Under the pieces are notes generated by a model, which saw only the letters and a program-made list of their open reading frames with translations, was not told the origin of the DNA and made no database searches. This document shows positions 35,235 to 42,455 of a DNA stretch of 42,455 nt, one piece after another. Source of the stretch: Peptostreptococcaceae bacterium (GTDB lineage Bacteria; Bacillota; Clostridia; Peptostreptococcales; Filifactoraceae); assembly GCA_030532705.1 (NCBI GenBank), contig JAUNKR010000017.1, forward strand, positions 1 to 42,455, in the 5' to 3' direction. A program made the position numbers and the translations under genes. Numbering within the stretch: the first letter of the stretch is position 1; each line of letters opens with the position of its first letter.

Positions 35235-35843
35235 CTATGACTTTTTATTCTTGGTGATCACGGCGACGGCGCAGGCGACCCGACCATCTGCAACAAAGAA
35301 CTCGACATTTTCATATCCCGCCTCCGCGAAAAAATCCCGATAGCTTTCGATGGTGAAACGGCGTTTGAAATTAGCGCCTGCCTTGCCGACGGTCTTTTCC
35401 ATAAGATCACTATTTTTGTCATTTTTTTGGATATAGGTCGGAATGATCATTTTGCCGCCGACTTTGCACACCCGATCGAGCTCTCGCAGTGCCTGATAAG
35501 GATCGTCCAGCAGATGGATCACATTGGCGGCGACCACTTTGTCAAATCGCTCGCTCGGATGCTTCAAATGCAGAATATTGGATTGCTCAAAGGTGAGATC
35601 GTCGTACATTCGGCATTTTTTCTGAGCCTTTTTCAGCATATTCGGCGAAAGATCCGTTGCGACCATCGATCGACATCGGGGGGCGATCCGAACCGTCAGC
35701 ATCCCTGTCCCGCAAGCACATTCCAGCACATCATCTTCCGGCTCGATCAATGACTCGATCTTTCGGCATAAGATCGCATGTGTTTTTCCATTGTAAAGAT
35801 CTGCAAACAGATCATAGATAAAGGCGACTTTGTCCCAAAACAT
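35235..35843 (-). CDS. class I SAM-dependent methyltransferase
   Basis: A 202-residue methyltransferase. Motif I is DVLECACGTGMLTVRI (about 38-53), with ATDLSPNML as the acidic loop after strand two, and motif IV/post-motif VANVIHLLDDPYQALRELDRVCKVGG. This arrangement resembles UbiE/phospholipid N-methyltransferase-type enzymes. ATG is preceded by GGAGG. The substrate is unknown. It is on the same strand as the polyamine genes but shares no obvious function. Confidence 0.88.
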   Translation of the reverse strand: MFWDKVAFIYDLFADLYNGKTHAILCRKIESLIEPEDDVLECACGTGMLTVRIAPRCRSMVATDLSPNMLKKAQKKCRMYDDLTFEQSNILHLKHPSERFDKVVAANVIHLLDDPYQALRELDRVCKVGGKMIIPTYIQKNDKNSDLMEKTVGKAGANFKRRFTIESYRDFFAEAGYENVEFFVADGRVACAVAVITKNKKS

Positions 35844-35904
35844 AAAGACCTCCGGATCTCTTTACTCCCATAAACTTATCATAGAATCTTTTGAAGTTCT
35901 ATGT

Positions 35905-36663
35905 TTATTCGATTTCATAGCATTGGTAAAGCATCTCAAGTATATTTTCTTTAGTCAAATTTCGTATATTAAGAGCTTTAAGATCAATTTCTTCTTTTTC
36001 CATGGCGACTAAAAATAATTTCAGATCCTGCTTTATAGACACACCTAATTTCTTTCTTTTGTTTGGGGCGAGTAACTGCGCTAGGCGAAAAACATCATTC
36101 TTATGTTTTTTTATATTTTTACTGTCTACGGGATCTCCTTGTGACTTTCGCTCTCTCAAATCAAGCCATGCTTTAGCCTTAAAAGGTATAAGGCAATACT
36201 CGTCTAAAATCGAAATGCCATCTAAGATATTTTGACCACTTTTTAGAAGTTCATAATATGCATCATCGATCAAAATGGCAGATAAGCTGGATATTTCGTC
36301 ATCGAAAGGCAAGGGAGTCAAAATGGAATCTTCAGCCAAAATAACAGTTTCCGGTTTTCTTGAAAATATTTCGATCATAAACGGGTATTCTTTTGTTTCG
36401 GGAGAAGTAAAGCGATAAAATTGTGTCTTGCCTGTACTCCTATTCATATGTTGATATTTTGCTTCAATGACATATTCCCAAAATTGCTTTGCAAACTCAT
36501 TTGTGACTGTCTCGATAATCAAGACGATATCAAGGTCTTTTGTTGCTCGAAATGGGAGACCGACATCTTCCATAAGAAGATCGCATGCGGTTCCACCAAT
36601 GATGATATATTGGTCCTCAAATTTTCTAAAATGGTTTTTAAATCTCTCCAGCGTTGTGATCAT
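35905..36663 (-). CDS. nucleotidyltransferase, AbiEii-toxin-like
   Basis: A 252-residue protein with an N-terminal nucleotidyltransferase core: YIIIGGTACDLLMEDVGLPFRATKDLDIVL holds the GG motif (22-25) and the DxD metal pair (near 42-44). The remainder is helical, as in AbiEii-like toxins of type IV toxin-antitoxin systems. Its start lies within the last codons of the preceding regulator gene (26-base overlap), a toxin-antitoxin layout. It is distinct in composition from the surrounding polyamine genes. Whether it is toxic or has tRNA-nucleotidyltransferase activity is unknown. Confidence 0.75.
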   Translation of the reverse strand: MITTLERFKNHFRKFEDQYIIIGGTACDLLMEDVGLPFRATKDLDIVLIIETVTNEFAKQFWEYVIEAKYQHMNRSTGKTQFYRFTSPETKEYPFMIEIFSRKPETVILAEDSILTPLPFDDEISSLSAILIDDAYYELLKSGQNILDGISILDEYCLIPFKAKAWLDLRERKSQGDPVDSKNIKKHKNDVFRLAQLLAPNKRKKLGVSIKQDLKLFLVAMEKEEIDLKALNIRNLTKENILEMLYQCYEIE

Positions 36664-37606
36664 CTATTTCCTCCCATGTTTTTTCCAACAACTCCTCGAT
36701 CGCTTTCTCGATTCTTTCATCCGGATGATCCAAAAAGGACAAAGCGAGTGATAGTTTATCTATGGTGTTATTGTAATGTGAAAACTGTGTGGGTGGATAT
36801 TTCCAAAGTTCGATTTTCACCTGTTTGTCCGGTTGAATCAGTTCCTCTAAGATCAATTTTTTATCAATATCTTTCTCATAAACTGCATAAGTCAAGACTT
36901 TGCTTGGACTTAACATCGTCCATTCCGACAGTGCAGACTCTCCTGCAAGAACCATTTTTTCAGTAAGATCTTTTGTAAACAAATACCCTGTTTTGGAGAC
37001 TGGGGAGAGGATATATTTTTTGGCCTCCTCAAAGATCTCCTGCTTGCTGTACTTTGCTTCGATGACATTATGAAGCCCGATTTTTTTGATTCGAATTCCC
37101 GGCAAGGTATCCAATTGTTTTACTGCTCTGCTTAGAGTCATCGGGGAATAAGATAATTTTTTTGTCGCCTCTGATACATATAGCTTTTTGCCATCACTAT
37201 ATAGATACAATAAAAGTAATTGTTGTGTAGAAAGTGTAAATTTCTCTACATTTTTGATTTCCTCGCTCTCGTCTGTTAAAAATGTTCCGATAAACGGCAA
37301 ATAGATCTGTTTTTTTGTTATAAAAGGGATCCGGTTTTCTATCAGATTTTTTCTGCGATAAAATGAAATGCTTTTTAAATCAAGCGCAACAGGAATATCT
37401 TCGACTGTTTGTATTTTTTGGATGTGCTTTTTAAGTGCAGGAAGGGTGGACAGTTCCCCTTTGGGATCTGCCATAAGAAATTCATATCCATTCAACATAG
37501 CGATCTGAAGATCGTAATTCTCTAATATATATAATGGTAATACATTCTTCTTGTCCCATTTTTTTGTATTGATCTCTATTCCTAAGACCTCTTTCATAAT
37601 ATCCAT
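36638..37606 (-). CDS. putative antitoxin/transcription regulator of the nucleotidyltransferase pair
   Basis: A 322-residue protein with an N-terminal domain I do not recognise and a central winged-helix-like stretch (LSTQQLLLLYLYSDGKKLYVSEATKKLSYSPMTLSRAVKQLD, about 128-170), resembling MarR/IclR-type readers. It precedes and overlaps the nucleotidyltransferase gene, the order of AbiEi-AbiEii pairs. ATG has GGAGGTGG. The promoter region overlaps a perfect inverted repeat, an expected autoregulation site. The antitoxin label is inferred from gene order and the HTH; similarity to AbiEi itself is not obvious. Confidence 0.72.
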   Translation of the reverse strand: MDIMKEVLGIEINTKKWDKKNVLPLYILENYDLQIAMLNGYEFLMADPKGELSTLPALKKHIQKIQTVEDIPVALDLKSISFYRRKNLIENRIPFITKKQIYLPFIGTFLTDESEEIKNVEKFTLSTQQLLLLYLYSDGKKLYVSEATKKLSYSPMTLSRAVKQLDTLPGIRIKKIGLHNVIEAKYSKQEIFEEAKKYILSPVSKTGYLFTKDLTEKMVLAGESALSEWTMLSPSKVLTYAVYEKDIDKKLILEELIQPDKQVKIELWKYPPTQFSHYNNTIDKLSLALSFLDHPDERIEKAIEELLEKTWEEIDDHNAGEI

Positions 37607-37643
37607 GCACGATCCACCTCCTTATTTAACTTTTATTTCTTTC

Positions 37644-37672
37644 ATTATAACTTACCGAAAGTTAAAATTCAA
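37644..37672 (-). promoter_or_regulatory. promoter with overlapping palindromic operator of the toxin-antitoxin-like pair
   Basis: On the minus strand TTGAAT, 17 bases and TATAAT form a near-consensus promoter. The perfect inverted repeat TAACTT-TCGGT-AAGTTA (37648-37664) covers the spacer and the start of the -10 box, so a bound protein would block polymerase. Related AGTTAAA motifs flank it. Confidence 0.8.
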
Positions 37673-37703
37673 GCTTTTGAAGTTAAACAGGGTCGGGCTA
37701 TCC

Positions 37704-37731
37704 AAAAAGAAGTGTCCGACAAAGACACTTC
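37704..37731 (-). terminator. intrinsic terminator of speE
   Basis: Read on the minus strand, GAAGTGTC and GACACTTC pair around TTTGTCG and are followed by TTTTT. It lies seven bases past the speE stop codon and isolates the polyamine transcript from the toxin-antitoxin-like promoter. Confidence 0.88.
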
Positions 37732-37737
37732 CCCTGA

Positions 37738-38595
37738 TTATTTCTCTTTTGCTTCATTCAGCATATCGATCACATAGTTCGGCAATGCAAAGCATCCGAC
37801 ATGAAGATCGGTATTGTAGTATTTTGTTTTGATGCCGAGCGCATTCCATGCCGCCGTATCAAGATCGGTGATCGGATCATATTTTTTGCTCGCAAAGCCG
37901 AACAGCCAATGTCCCGACGGATAGGTCGGGATATGCGCCTGGTAGACTTTTGCGATCGGGAAGAACTCGGTGATCCTTTTGTGCGCTCTTTGCATCGACT
38001 TGGCATAGCTCGCATAGTATGGGCTCTCATGCTGATTGACCAGGATGCCGTCCGCTGTAAGCGCTTTGTAGCAGTTGCCGTAAAACTCTTTGGTAAAAAG
38101 GCCTTCGCCCGGTCCAAACGGATCGGTGCTGTCCACGATGATCAGATCATATTCATTTTCTTTGTTGCGTACAAATTTCAGCCCATCCTCGTAGAAGATC
38201 TGTACACGCTCATCCTTAAAACCGACCGAAGTATGAGGGAAATATTCCAAACATACATCGACGACCAGCTTGTCGATCTCCACAACATCGATCTTTTCGA
38301 TGCTCTGATATCTTGTCAGCTCGCGGATCGTACCGCCGTCGCCTGCCCCGATGACCAATACTTTTTGGATCTTCGGATTGGTCGCCATCGGCACATGAAC
38401 GATCATATCATGATAGATAAACTCGTCCTTTTCCGTTACCATCACCAGACCGTCGAGCGTAAAGAAACGTCCGAATTCCTTCGACTCAAATACGTCGATC
38501 GCCTGAAATTCACTCTTGTCCGCCAAGAGTTGTTTTTGTATTCTGATGGAGAATTTTACATCCTCCGTATGCATTTCACTGTACCAAAGTTCCAT
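37738..38595 (-). CDS. speE: spermidine synthase (polyamine aminopropyltransferase)
   Basis: A 285-residue enzyme that moves the aminopropyl group of decarboxylated SAM to putrescine. Signature segments: YHDMIVHVPMATNPKIQKVLVIGAGDGGTIREL with the GAGDGG nucleotide motif, VVEIDKLVV, DLIIVDSTDPFGPGEGLFTKEFY containing the catalytic Asp and substrate Asp, and YQAHIPTYPSGHWLFGFAS. Length is normal. ATG has AAGGAGG. A long hairpin (38611-38639) occupies the leader just before the ribosome site. It lies downstream of the DKNYY gene on the same strand and ends in a terminator. Confidence 0.95.
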   Translation of the reverse strand: MELWYSEMHTEDVKFSIRIQKQLLADKSEFQAIDVFESKEFGRFFTLDGLVMVTEKDEFIYHDMIVHVPMATNPKIQKVLVIGAGDGGTIRELTRYQSIEKIDVVEIDKLVVDVCLEYFPHTSVGFKDERVQIFYEDGLKFVRNKENEYDLIIVDSTDPFGPGEGLFTKEFYGNCYKALTADGILVNQHESPYYASYAKSMQRAHKRITEFFPIAKVYQAHIPTYPSGHWLFGFASKKYDPITDLDTAAWNALGIKTKYYNTDLHVGCFALPNYVIDMLNEAKEK

Positions 38596-38610
38596 CTATT
38601 CCTCCTTTTT

Positions 38611-38639
38611 GATGCTTTCTACTGATCGTAGAAATCATC
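38611..38639 (-). promoter_or_regulatory. hairpin in the speE leader
   Basis: On the minus strand GATG-A-TTTCTAC pairs with GTAGAAA-G-CATC around loop GATCA, eleven base pairs with one mismatch, ending about 11 bases before the AAGGAGG of speE. No T run follows, so it is not a terminator; it may modulate translation or RNA stability. Confidence 0.6.
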
Positions 38640-38662
38640 ATCCTTCCATAAAATACCGGAGA

Positions 38663-38740
38663 TCATTCGTAAGCGATCCCGCGACGTTTCTTGCAAAGCC
38701 ATTTTTCATTTTGTTCTTTTGTGATCTCTCGATCTCGTCG
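38663..38740 (-). pseudogene. duplicated 3' fragment of the DKNYY gene
   Basis: Downstream of the DKNYY gene the bases coding RRDREITKEQ are repeated at a 108-bp offset (27 identical bases at 38713-38739 and 38821-38847, plus a matching GCCATTTTTCAT). The copy reads RRDREITKEQNEKWLCKKRRGIAYE and then stops; the intact gene ends EQYEKWLHKER. There is no start codon, so this is a tail-only remnant of a partial duplication. Confidence 0.8.
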
Positions 38741-38788
38741 ATGGGATCAAACTTCCGTCAAGCCCCTCGGTTTTAAGTAATTTGAATG

Positions 38789-39547
38789 TTATCGCTCCTT
38801 GTGGAGCCATTTTTCATACTGTTCTTTTGTGATCTCTCGATCTCGTCTATAATATCGTCCCTTGCAAATGATCAACTCCCGGATGATCTCATGTTCAGAG
38901 AATCGAAGATCTTCCTCCTTCGCAGGAACGATCTGCTCATTCTCAAAATAGAGCCATTTGTTGCTCAAAAAGTAACCGCAGGATCGCGAGTCGAGGACCT
39001 TTCTAAAATCCTGTGCCTTTGCCCCACGCACGATCTTCCCAAAAGCATAGACCCTTTCGTTATCGAGTCCGAGCACACCGTCACCGAGCGATCGAAAATG
39101 CTCCGGATGCACCTTTTTGAGCTTGACCAATCCGTCTGACCAGTGCACCTCATACCAGATATTGTCATTGATCCTCAGATAGCCTTTCGGGTAAAAATCC
39201 CCGCTGTTTTCGTACCACGATCCCTCGTCGAGCACTTGTACCATGTCGCTCGGGTCGATCTTGATCGTCCCGCTCTGTGTGATGATATGGCTTTGGGTAC
39301 GAGAAAAGGCATGGTTGAGCACGACAAAACCGACCGGAGAAACATTGCGCAGGAGCTGGTTTTCGATAAAAAACCGTTCATCATCAAAGGCAAAATTTTT
39401 CCAGCAAAGAGTCTTTTTCGGGTCGATATTTTTGAGCGGAACATTATTTCTTCCATAATAGACCTTGACCCCATCCGTCCAAAAGGAACAGCCGTTTTGT
39501 TCACATTCTTCTGCGGATCGGTTTGTGAGCGCGATTGGCGTTGACAT
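38789..39547 (-). CDS. DKNYY-family protein
   Basis: A 252-residue soluble protein built of repeating units with a Tyr/Phe-rich strand pattern (GVKVYYGRNNVPLKN, RFFIENQLLRN, RVYAFGKIVRG, KWLYFENEQIVPA), as in the DKNYY family of Gram-negative and Clostridia proteins of unknown role. No signal peptide is visible. ATG has GGGAGGTC upstream. It lies between speA and speE in the polyamine locus with a 98-base gap on the left-hand transcript side; its 3' end is partly duplicated just downstream. A functional tie to polyamines is not indicated. Confidence 0.75.
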   Translation of the reverse strand: MSTPIALTNRSAEECEQNGCSFWTDGVKVYYGRNNVPLKNIDPKKTLCWKNFAFDDERFFIENQLLRNVSPVGFVVLNHAFSRTQSHIITQSGTIKIDPSDMVQVLDEGSWYENSGDFYPKGYLRINDNIWYEVHWSDGLVKLKKVHPEHFRSLGDGVLGLDNERVYAFGKIVRGAKAQDFRKVLDSRSCGYFLSNKWLYFENEQIVPAKEEDLRFSEHEIIRELIICKGRYYRRDREITKEQYEKWLHKER

Positions 39548-39645
39548 AATGACCTCCCATGCGTTTTTCTTCTATTATACACTATCTGCCCAAACAACTT
39601 CCAGTTTTATTCGGTCGGGATCCTCAAAATACGGCATAATGTATA

Positions 39646-41073
39646 TTATTCTTCCACGACATGGATATTTTCCATTGCCATATCTTTGGTGCCCGTCATC
39701 TTACAACCTTTTTTCTTTGCAAATTGGATATATTCCAAGATCTCATCCGTGATCAGTTCTCCCGGTGCAAGGATCGGGATCCCCGGCGGATAGGCCATCA
39801 CAAATTCCGCAGAAATTTTGCCGGCGCTCTGATCAAGCGGGAGAGAATACGATCTTGCGTAGAAAGCATCCTGAGGGCTCATGCGAACGATCGGATCGAT
39901 ATATTCGTGGTCGAGGATGCCGATCGGGCTGCCGCTTTTGAGTCTTTTGATCTCCGACAAAGAGCCGATCAAACGCTCGAGCTCCAAGTCGCGATCCCCG
40001 ACCGAAACGATCGCCAGGACATTTCCGATATCGCCGAACTCGATCTGGATATCATATTCGTCTCGAAGGATGTCATAGACCTCGATGCCTGCCAGTCCGA
40101 GCGCACGGGTGTGCACGCTGAGTTTGGTCGCATCAAAATCATAGACGGTGTCGCCATTGATCAGTTCGCTTCCAAACGCACGATAGCCTCCGATCGCATT
40201 GATCTCATCTCTTGCATATTTTGTCATTGCAAGTACCTTATCAAAGATCGCCTGTCCGTTTTGAGCAAGATTCGCCCTTGCAATATCCAGCGATGCCATC
40301 AGAAGATACGATCCGCTCGTCGTCTGACTGAGATTGATGATCTGACGCGGATAAGCATCATCCATGTCCCTGCCGATCAGCAGGAAGGAGCTTTGTGTCA
40401 GCGAGCCGCCGGTCTTATGCATACTGACCGCCGCCATATCCGCACCGGCTTCCATTGCCGACATCGGTAGTTTGTCATTGAAATAAAAATGTGCACCATG
40501 CGCTTCATCTGCGAGCACGAGCATTCCCGCCTCATGAGCCGATCGAACGATCTCCTTGAGGTCACTGCAGATGCCATAGTAGGTCGGATTGTTGACAAAG
40601 ATCGCTTTGGCATCCGGATTTTGACGGATCGCTTCTTTAATATCCGCCACCGACATCCCCAAACTGATCCCCAGCTCCTTGTCCACGCCCGGATTGACAT
40701 AGACAGGGATCGCGCCGTTTATAACGAGTGCATTGATCGCACTCTTGTGCACATTTCTCGGCATGATGATCTTATCGCCCCTCTTGGTAGCGCTGAGGAT
40801 CATCGCCTGTACAGAGGAAGTGGTTCCTCCGATCATAAAGAAAGCTGCCTTTGCACCAAAGGCCTCGGCAGCCAGCGCCTCCGCTTCGGCGATAATGCCG
40901 GTGGGATGCGTCAGATTATCGAGCGGTTTGCTCGAGTTATAGTCCATTGCGACCGTCTTTTCGCCAAAGATCTCGGTCAGCGCCTTGTGCCCCTTACCCT
41001 GCTTGTGGCCGGGAACGTCGAAGGAGACGATGCGTGCCATGCGATATTTTTGCAATGCCTCGACGATCGGCAT
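39646..41073 (-). CDS. speA: arginine decarboxylase, Orn/Lys/Arg decarboxylase fold I
   Basis: A 475-residue PLP enzyme producing agmatine. Landmarks: SFDVPGHKQGKG near the start, GGTTSSVQAMILS, the aldimine region LVLADEAHGAHFYF, and the PLP lysine motif AVSMHKTGGSLTQ. The C-terminal APGE and YPPGIPILAPGE are also typical of Bacillus-type SpeA. The open frame begins with GTG at 41103, but ATG at 41073 is chosen because it follows the speD stop with an AGGA box (AGGAAAGAATG); both starts are possible. A lysine or ornithine substrate cannot be excluded by sequence alone, but the nearby agmatinase gene favours arginine. Confidence 0.9.
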   Translation of the reverse strand: MPIVEALQKYRMARIVSFDVPGHKQGKGHKALTEIFGEKTVAMDYNSSKPLDNLTHPTGIIAEAEALAAEAFGAKAAFFMIGGTTSSVQAMILSATKRGDKIIMPRNVHKSAINALVINGAIPVYVNPGVDKELGISLGMSVADIKEAIRQNPDAKAIFVNNPTYYGICSDLKEIVRSAHEAGMLVLADEAHGAHFYFNDKLPMSAMEAGADMAAVSMHKTGGSLTQSSFLLIGRDMDDAYPRQIINLSQTTSGSYLLMASLDIARANLAQNGQAIFDKVLAMTKYARDEINAIGGYRAFGSELINGDTVYDFDATKLSVHTRALGLAGIEVYDILRDEYDIQIEFGDIGNVLAIVSVGDRDLELERLIGSLSEIKRLKSGSPIGILDHEYIDPIVRMSPQDAFYARSYSLPLDQSAGKISAEFVMAYPPGIPILAPGELITDEILEYIQFAKKKGCKMTGTKDMAMENIHVVEE

Positions 41074-41083
41074 TCTTTCCTGA

Positions 41084-41887
41084 TTAGTAAATATTCGTTC
41101 CACTGTAGATCTCGATCATTTCTTTGCGTAGATTGTTGGTGATGTCAAGGCGCTGTTTTGGCGAAAATTCCAGCGGATCCTTGTTGAACAGATAATTCGC
41201 AAGATCGACTTCCTTGATCAGCATCTTCGTATGGAAGATATTGGACTGATACACATTCACATCCTGCGCATCATAACGCTCCAATGTTTCACAATCGATG
41301 TAATCCTGGATCGAGGTGATCTTGTGATCGATAAAGACCTTGCGTCCGTCTTCCTCTCTTGTGAAACCGCGAACTTTGTAGTCCATCGTAATGATGTCCG
41401 AATCAAAACAGCTGATCAGATAGTTCAATGCATTCAGTGGAGAGATCTTTCCGCAGGTCGCAACGTCGATATCCACACGGAAGCTGGAGATCGATTGATC
41501 CGGATGATACTCCGGATAGGTGTGCACGGTCACATGGCTCTTGTCCAAATGTCCGACAACGGTCTCTCTTGTTTCAAGCGGAGACTTGCCTGCGTTGCAG
41601 GAAGGATCCAGTTCGTGATCCTCAAGCGGCTCCTCGGCGATGAGGATGGTCACGCTTGCGCCCTGAGGGTCGTAATCCTGTTTTGAAATATTCAGCACAT
41701 GCGCGCCGATGATCTCTGTGACATCACACAAGATCTTCGTCAATCGCTCCGCATTGTACTGCTCGTCGATATATGCCACATAGTCGTTCTGTTCACGCTT
41801 GCTCTTTGCGTAGCATACATCGTAAATATTAAAGCTCAATGATTTTGTCAGATTGTTAAAGCCGTAAAGTTTGATTTTCTCCTGCAC
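41084..41887 (-). CDS. speD: S-adenosylmethionine decarboxylase proenzyme
   Basis: A 267-residue proenzyme of the long E. coli-type class. It cleaves itself before Ser117 in the segment [13 protein letters not shown], creating the pyruvoyl group; the following [23 protein letters not shown] and [13 protein letters not shown] are diagnostic. The start is GTG at 41887, with AAAAGGAG upstream. It supplies decarboxylated SAM for SpeE. It is directly followed by speA. A terminator and a long folded RNA with its own promoter stand immediately upstream, so speD depends on readthrough or on regulation by that RNA. Confidence 0.94.
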   Translation of the reverse strand: MQEKIKLYGFNNLTKSLSFNIYDVCYAKSKREQNDYVAYIDEQYNAERLTKILCDVTEIIGAHVLNISKQDYDPQGASVTILIAEEPLEDHELDPSCNAGKSPLETRETVVGHLDKSHVTVHTYPEYHPDQSISSFRVDIDVATCGKISPLNALNYLISCFDSDIITMDYKVRGFTREEDGRKVFIDHKITSIQDYIDCETLERYDAQDVNVYQSNIFHTKMLIKEVDLANYLFNKDPLEFSPKQRLDITNNLRKEMIEIYSGTNIY

Positions 41888-41915
41888 CTTCTTCTCCTTT
41901 TAATACCAAAGACAT

Positions 41916-41942
41916 AAAAAAACAACCTGCATCAGCAAGTTG
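41916..41942 (-). terminator. intrinsic terminator immediately before speD
   Basis: On the minus strand CAACTTGC-TGAT-GCAGGTTG forms eight pairs (one a G-T wobble) and is followed by seven T residues. It sits 29 bases before the speD start codon and would end most transcripts from the upstream promoter. Confidence 0.9.
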
Positions 41943-42278
41943 TATGTAAAGCACCTATGTATGTTTGCAATGTCACGACAAAGTCATGCAAACAGGACTG
42001 CCCGAGGGCAGGGTTAACGTAGGTTTGAGCCTATTCAGTAATAATACTCTTACTGCTCATGTTGATCTTCACAAGTACTGCTTAATGCAATTTTATGGGA
42101 TGTCCCACTTATAAATTGAGGATTTCACTCATCAACACGATATCACAATCGCTATTCGGCATTTGACCGGGCTGTCCGTATGGCCGCTTGTCGCTGAAAA
42201 TCAGCTAGGTCGAATGGGTCAGGCAATGCCTGATAAATAGTTTGTGATGACAGACGCAAAACCACGCTTTAATCATCG
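41916..42278 (-). ncRNA. highly structured leader or independent RNA upstream of speD
   Basis: Promoter-to-terminator RNA of about 363 nt without a credible coding frame. Three nested domains can be drawn. Domain A is closed by 42242-42248 with 42142-42148 (ATCACAA/TTGTGAT) and holds hairpins 42219-42233 (TCAGGC/GCCTGA), 42193-42205 (GCTGA/TCAGC) and stem 42160-42168 with 42208-42216. Domain B is closed by 42060-42066 with 42131-42137 (TGTTGAT/ATCAACA) and contains TGGGA/TCCCA. Domain C is closed by 42017-42024 with 41953-41960 and holds CTGCC/GGCAG (41998-42011) and GTTTGCA/TGCAAAC (41963-41993). Signatures of tmRNA, RNase P, SRP RNA and T-box are absent. It could be a polyamine- or SAM-related riboswitch or a separate sRNA. 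Confidence 0.75.
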
Positions 42279-42284
42279 CTTCTT

Positions 42285-42313
42285 ATAATACAATGTTTTT
42301 ACAAATAATGCAA
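42285..42313 (-). promoter_or_regulatory. promoter of the speD-upstream RNA
   Basis: On the minus strand TTGCAT (42308-42313), a 17-base spacer and TATTAT (42285-42290). Transcription is expected to start near 42278. Confidence 0.72.
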
Positions 42314-42329
42314 GGGAAAAAGAAAAAAA

Positions 42330-42455
42330 GAGTGGAGAGTGGAGAGTGGAGCTCTGGGGTCGGAGCGTTGGGGATGAGGAGTGGAGAGTGGGGAGCGCTG
42401 GGGTCGGAGTGTGCAGAGTGAGGAGTGGAGTTGGATGGGGTTGTGACGTTTGGGG
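42330..42455. repeat. purine-rich low-complexity repeat tract
   Basis: The window ends in G/A-rich sequence built from GAGTGGAGAGTGG units and a CTGGGGTCGGAG block that occurs twice (about 42350 and 42398). It is non-coding in all frames and abuts the promoter of the speD-upstream RNA. Confidence 0.65.

Noticed and set aside
37801-38625. 274-residue plus-strand frame opposite speE
   Set aside because: It is antisense to a certain gene, has no ribosome site, and its sequence resembles no protein family.
39661-40470. 269-residue plus-strand frame opposite speA
   Set aside because: Mirror of the arginine decarboxylase gene with no ribosome site and atypical amino-acid content.
42031-42060. Nine-codon leader peptide (MSSKSIITE) before speD
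   Set aside because: No ribosome binding site precedes it and it lies inside a predicted stem, so coding cannot be supported.
41916-42278. tmRNA, RNase P RNA or SRP RNA for the folded RNA before speD
   Set aside because: No tag reading frame with an Ala-Leu-Ala-Ala end, no tRNA-like acceptor with GGTTCGA, none of the RNase P core strings such as GAGGAAAGTCC, and no SRP tetraloop region were found.

Overview
The window looks like chromosome of a low-to-moderate GC Gram-positive anaerobe, most likely a member of the Clostridia. The reasons are strong AGGAGG ribosome binding sites, many lipobox lipoproteins, a sortase-type surface protein, and the Firmicutes-style pairing of a fold-I arginine decarboxylase (SpeA) with a long-form SpeD. 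I cannot name a genus. The tetramer GATC is strikingly frequent throughout. No rRNA, tRNA or CRISPR array was seen.

Left edge (1-5000): an unrecognised acidic protein, a bidirectional terminator, and a 1289-residue surface adhesin on the minus strand with repeated Ig-like modules, one SpaA/Cna-B module and an unusual SPKTG sorting motif.

Central plus-strand block (5365-21720): two TVP38/TMEM64 membrane proteins, a complete YnjB/YnjC/YnjD-type ABC importer (the permease split in two), a TIGR04283-type glycosyltransferase, a nucleoside hydrolase, a CCG-domain Fe-S protein, a DUF1877 protein, a TIGR04282-type transferase, an APH-like kinase, a DUF925 nucleotidyltransferase, three lipoprotein rhodaneses and two small membrane proteins. 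The TVP38, ABC and triple-rhodanese parts match the E. coli ydjXYZ-ynjABCDE gene set. The two transferases are the families linked to arsenosugar/selenodomain loci. The sum looks like an uptake and surface sulfur/metalloid-handling pathway whose substrate is unknown. Two copies of a structured repeat of about 231-234 bp sit inside this block, each beginning in the last codons of the upstream gene.

Surface lipoprotein block (21896-27836): a vWA lipoprotein, a DUF3267 membrane protein, a lipoprotein of unknown function and a subtilisin-like lipoprotein.

Defence-like block (28162-33234): an AAA/DUF4143 ATPase bracketed by a 33-bp repeat, then McrB and McrC.

Right part (33644-42455, minus strand): polyamine genes speD-speA, speE and speB, interrupted by a DKNYY protein, a nucleotidyltransferase toxin-antitoxin-like pair with its own operator, a methyltransferase and a VOC protein. 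Upstream of speD lies a promoter-driven, terminator-ended, highly folded RNA of about 363 nt that I could not match to a known class. It is the most promising undescribed element, followed by the intragenic-tail repeat family and the ynj/rhodanese/transferase cluster.
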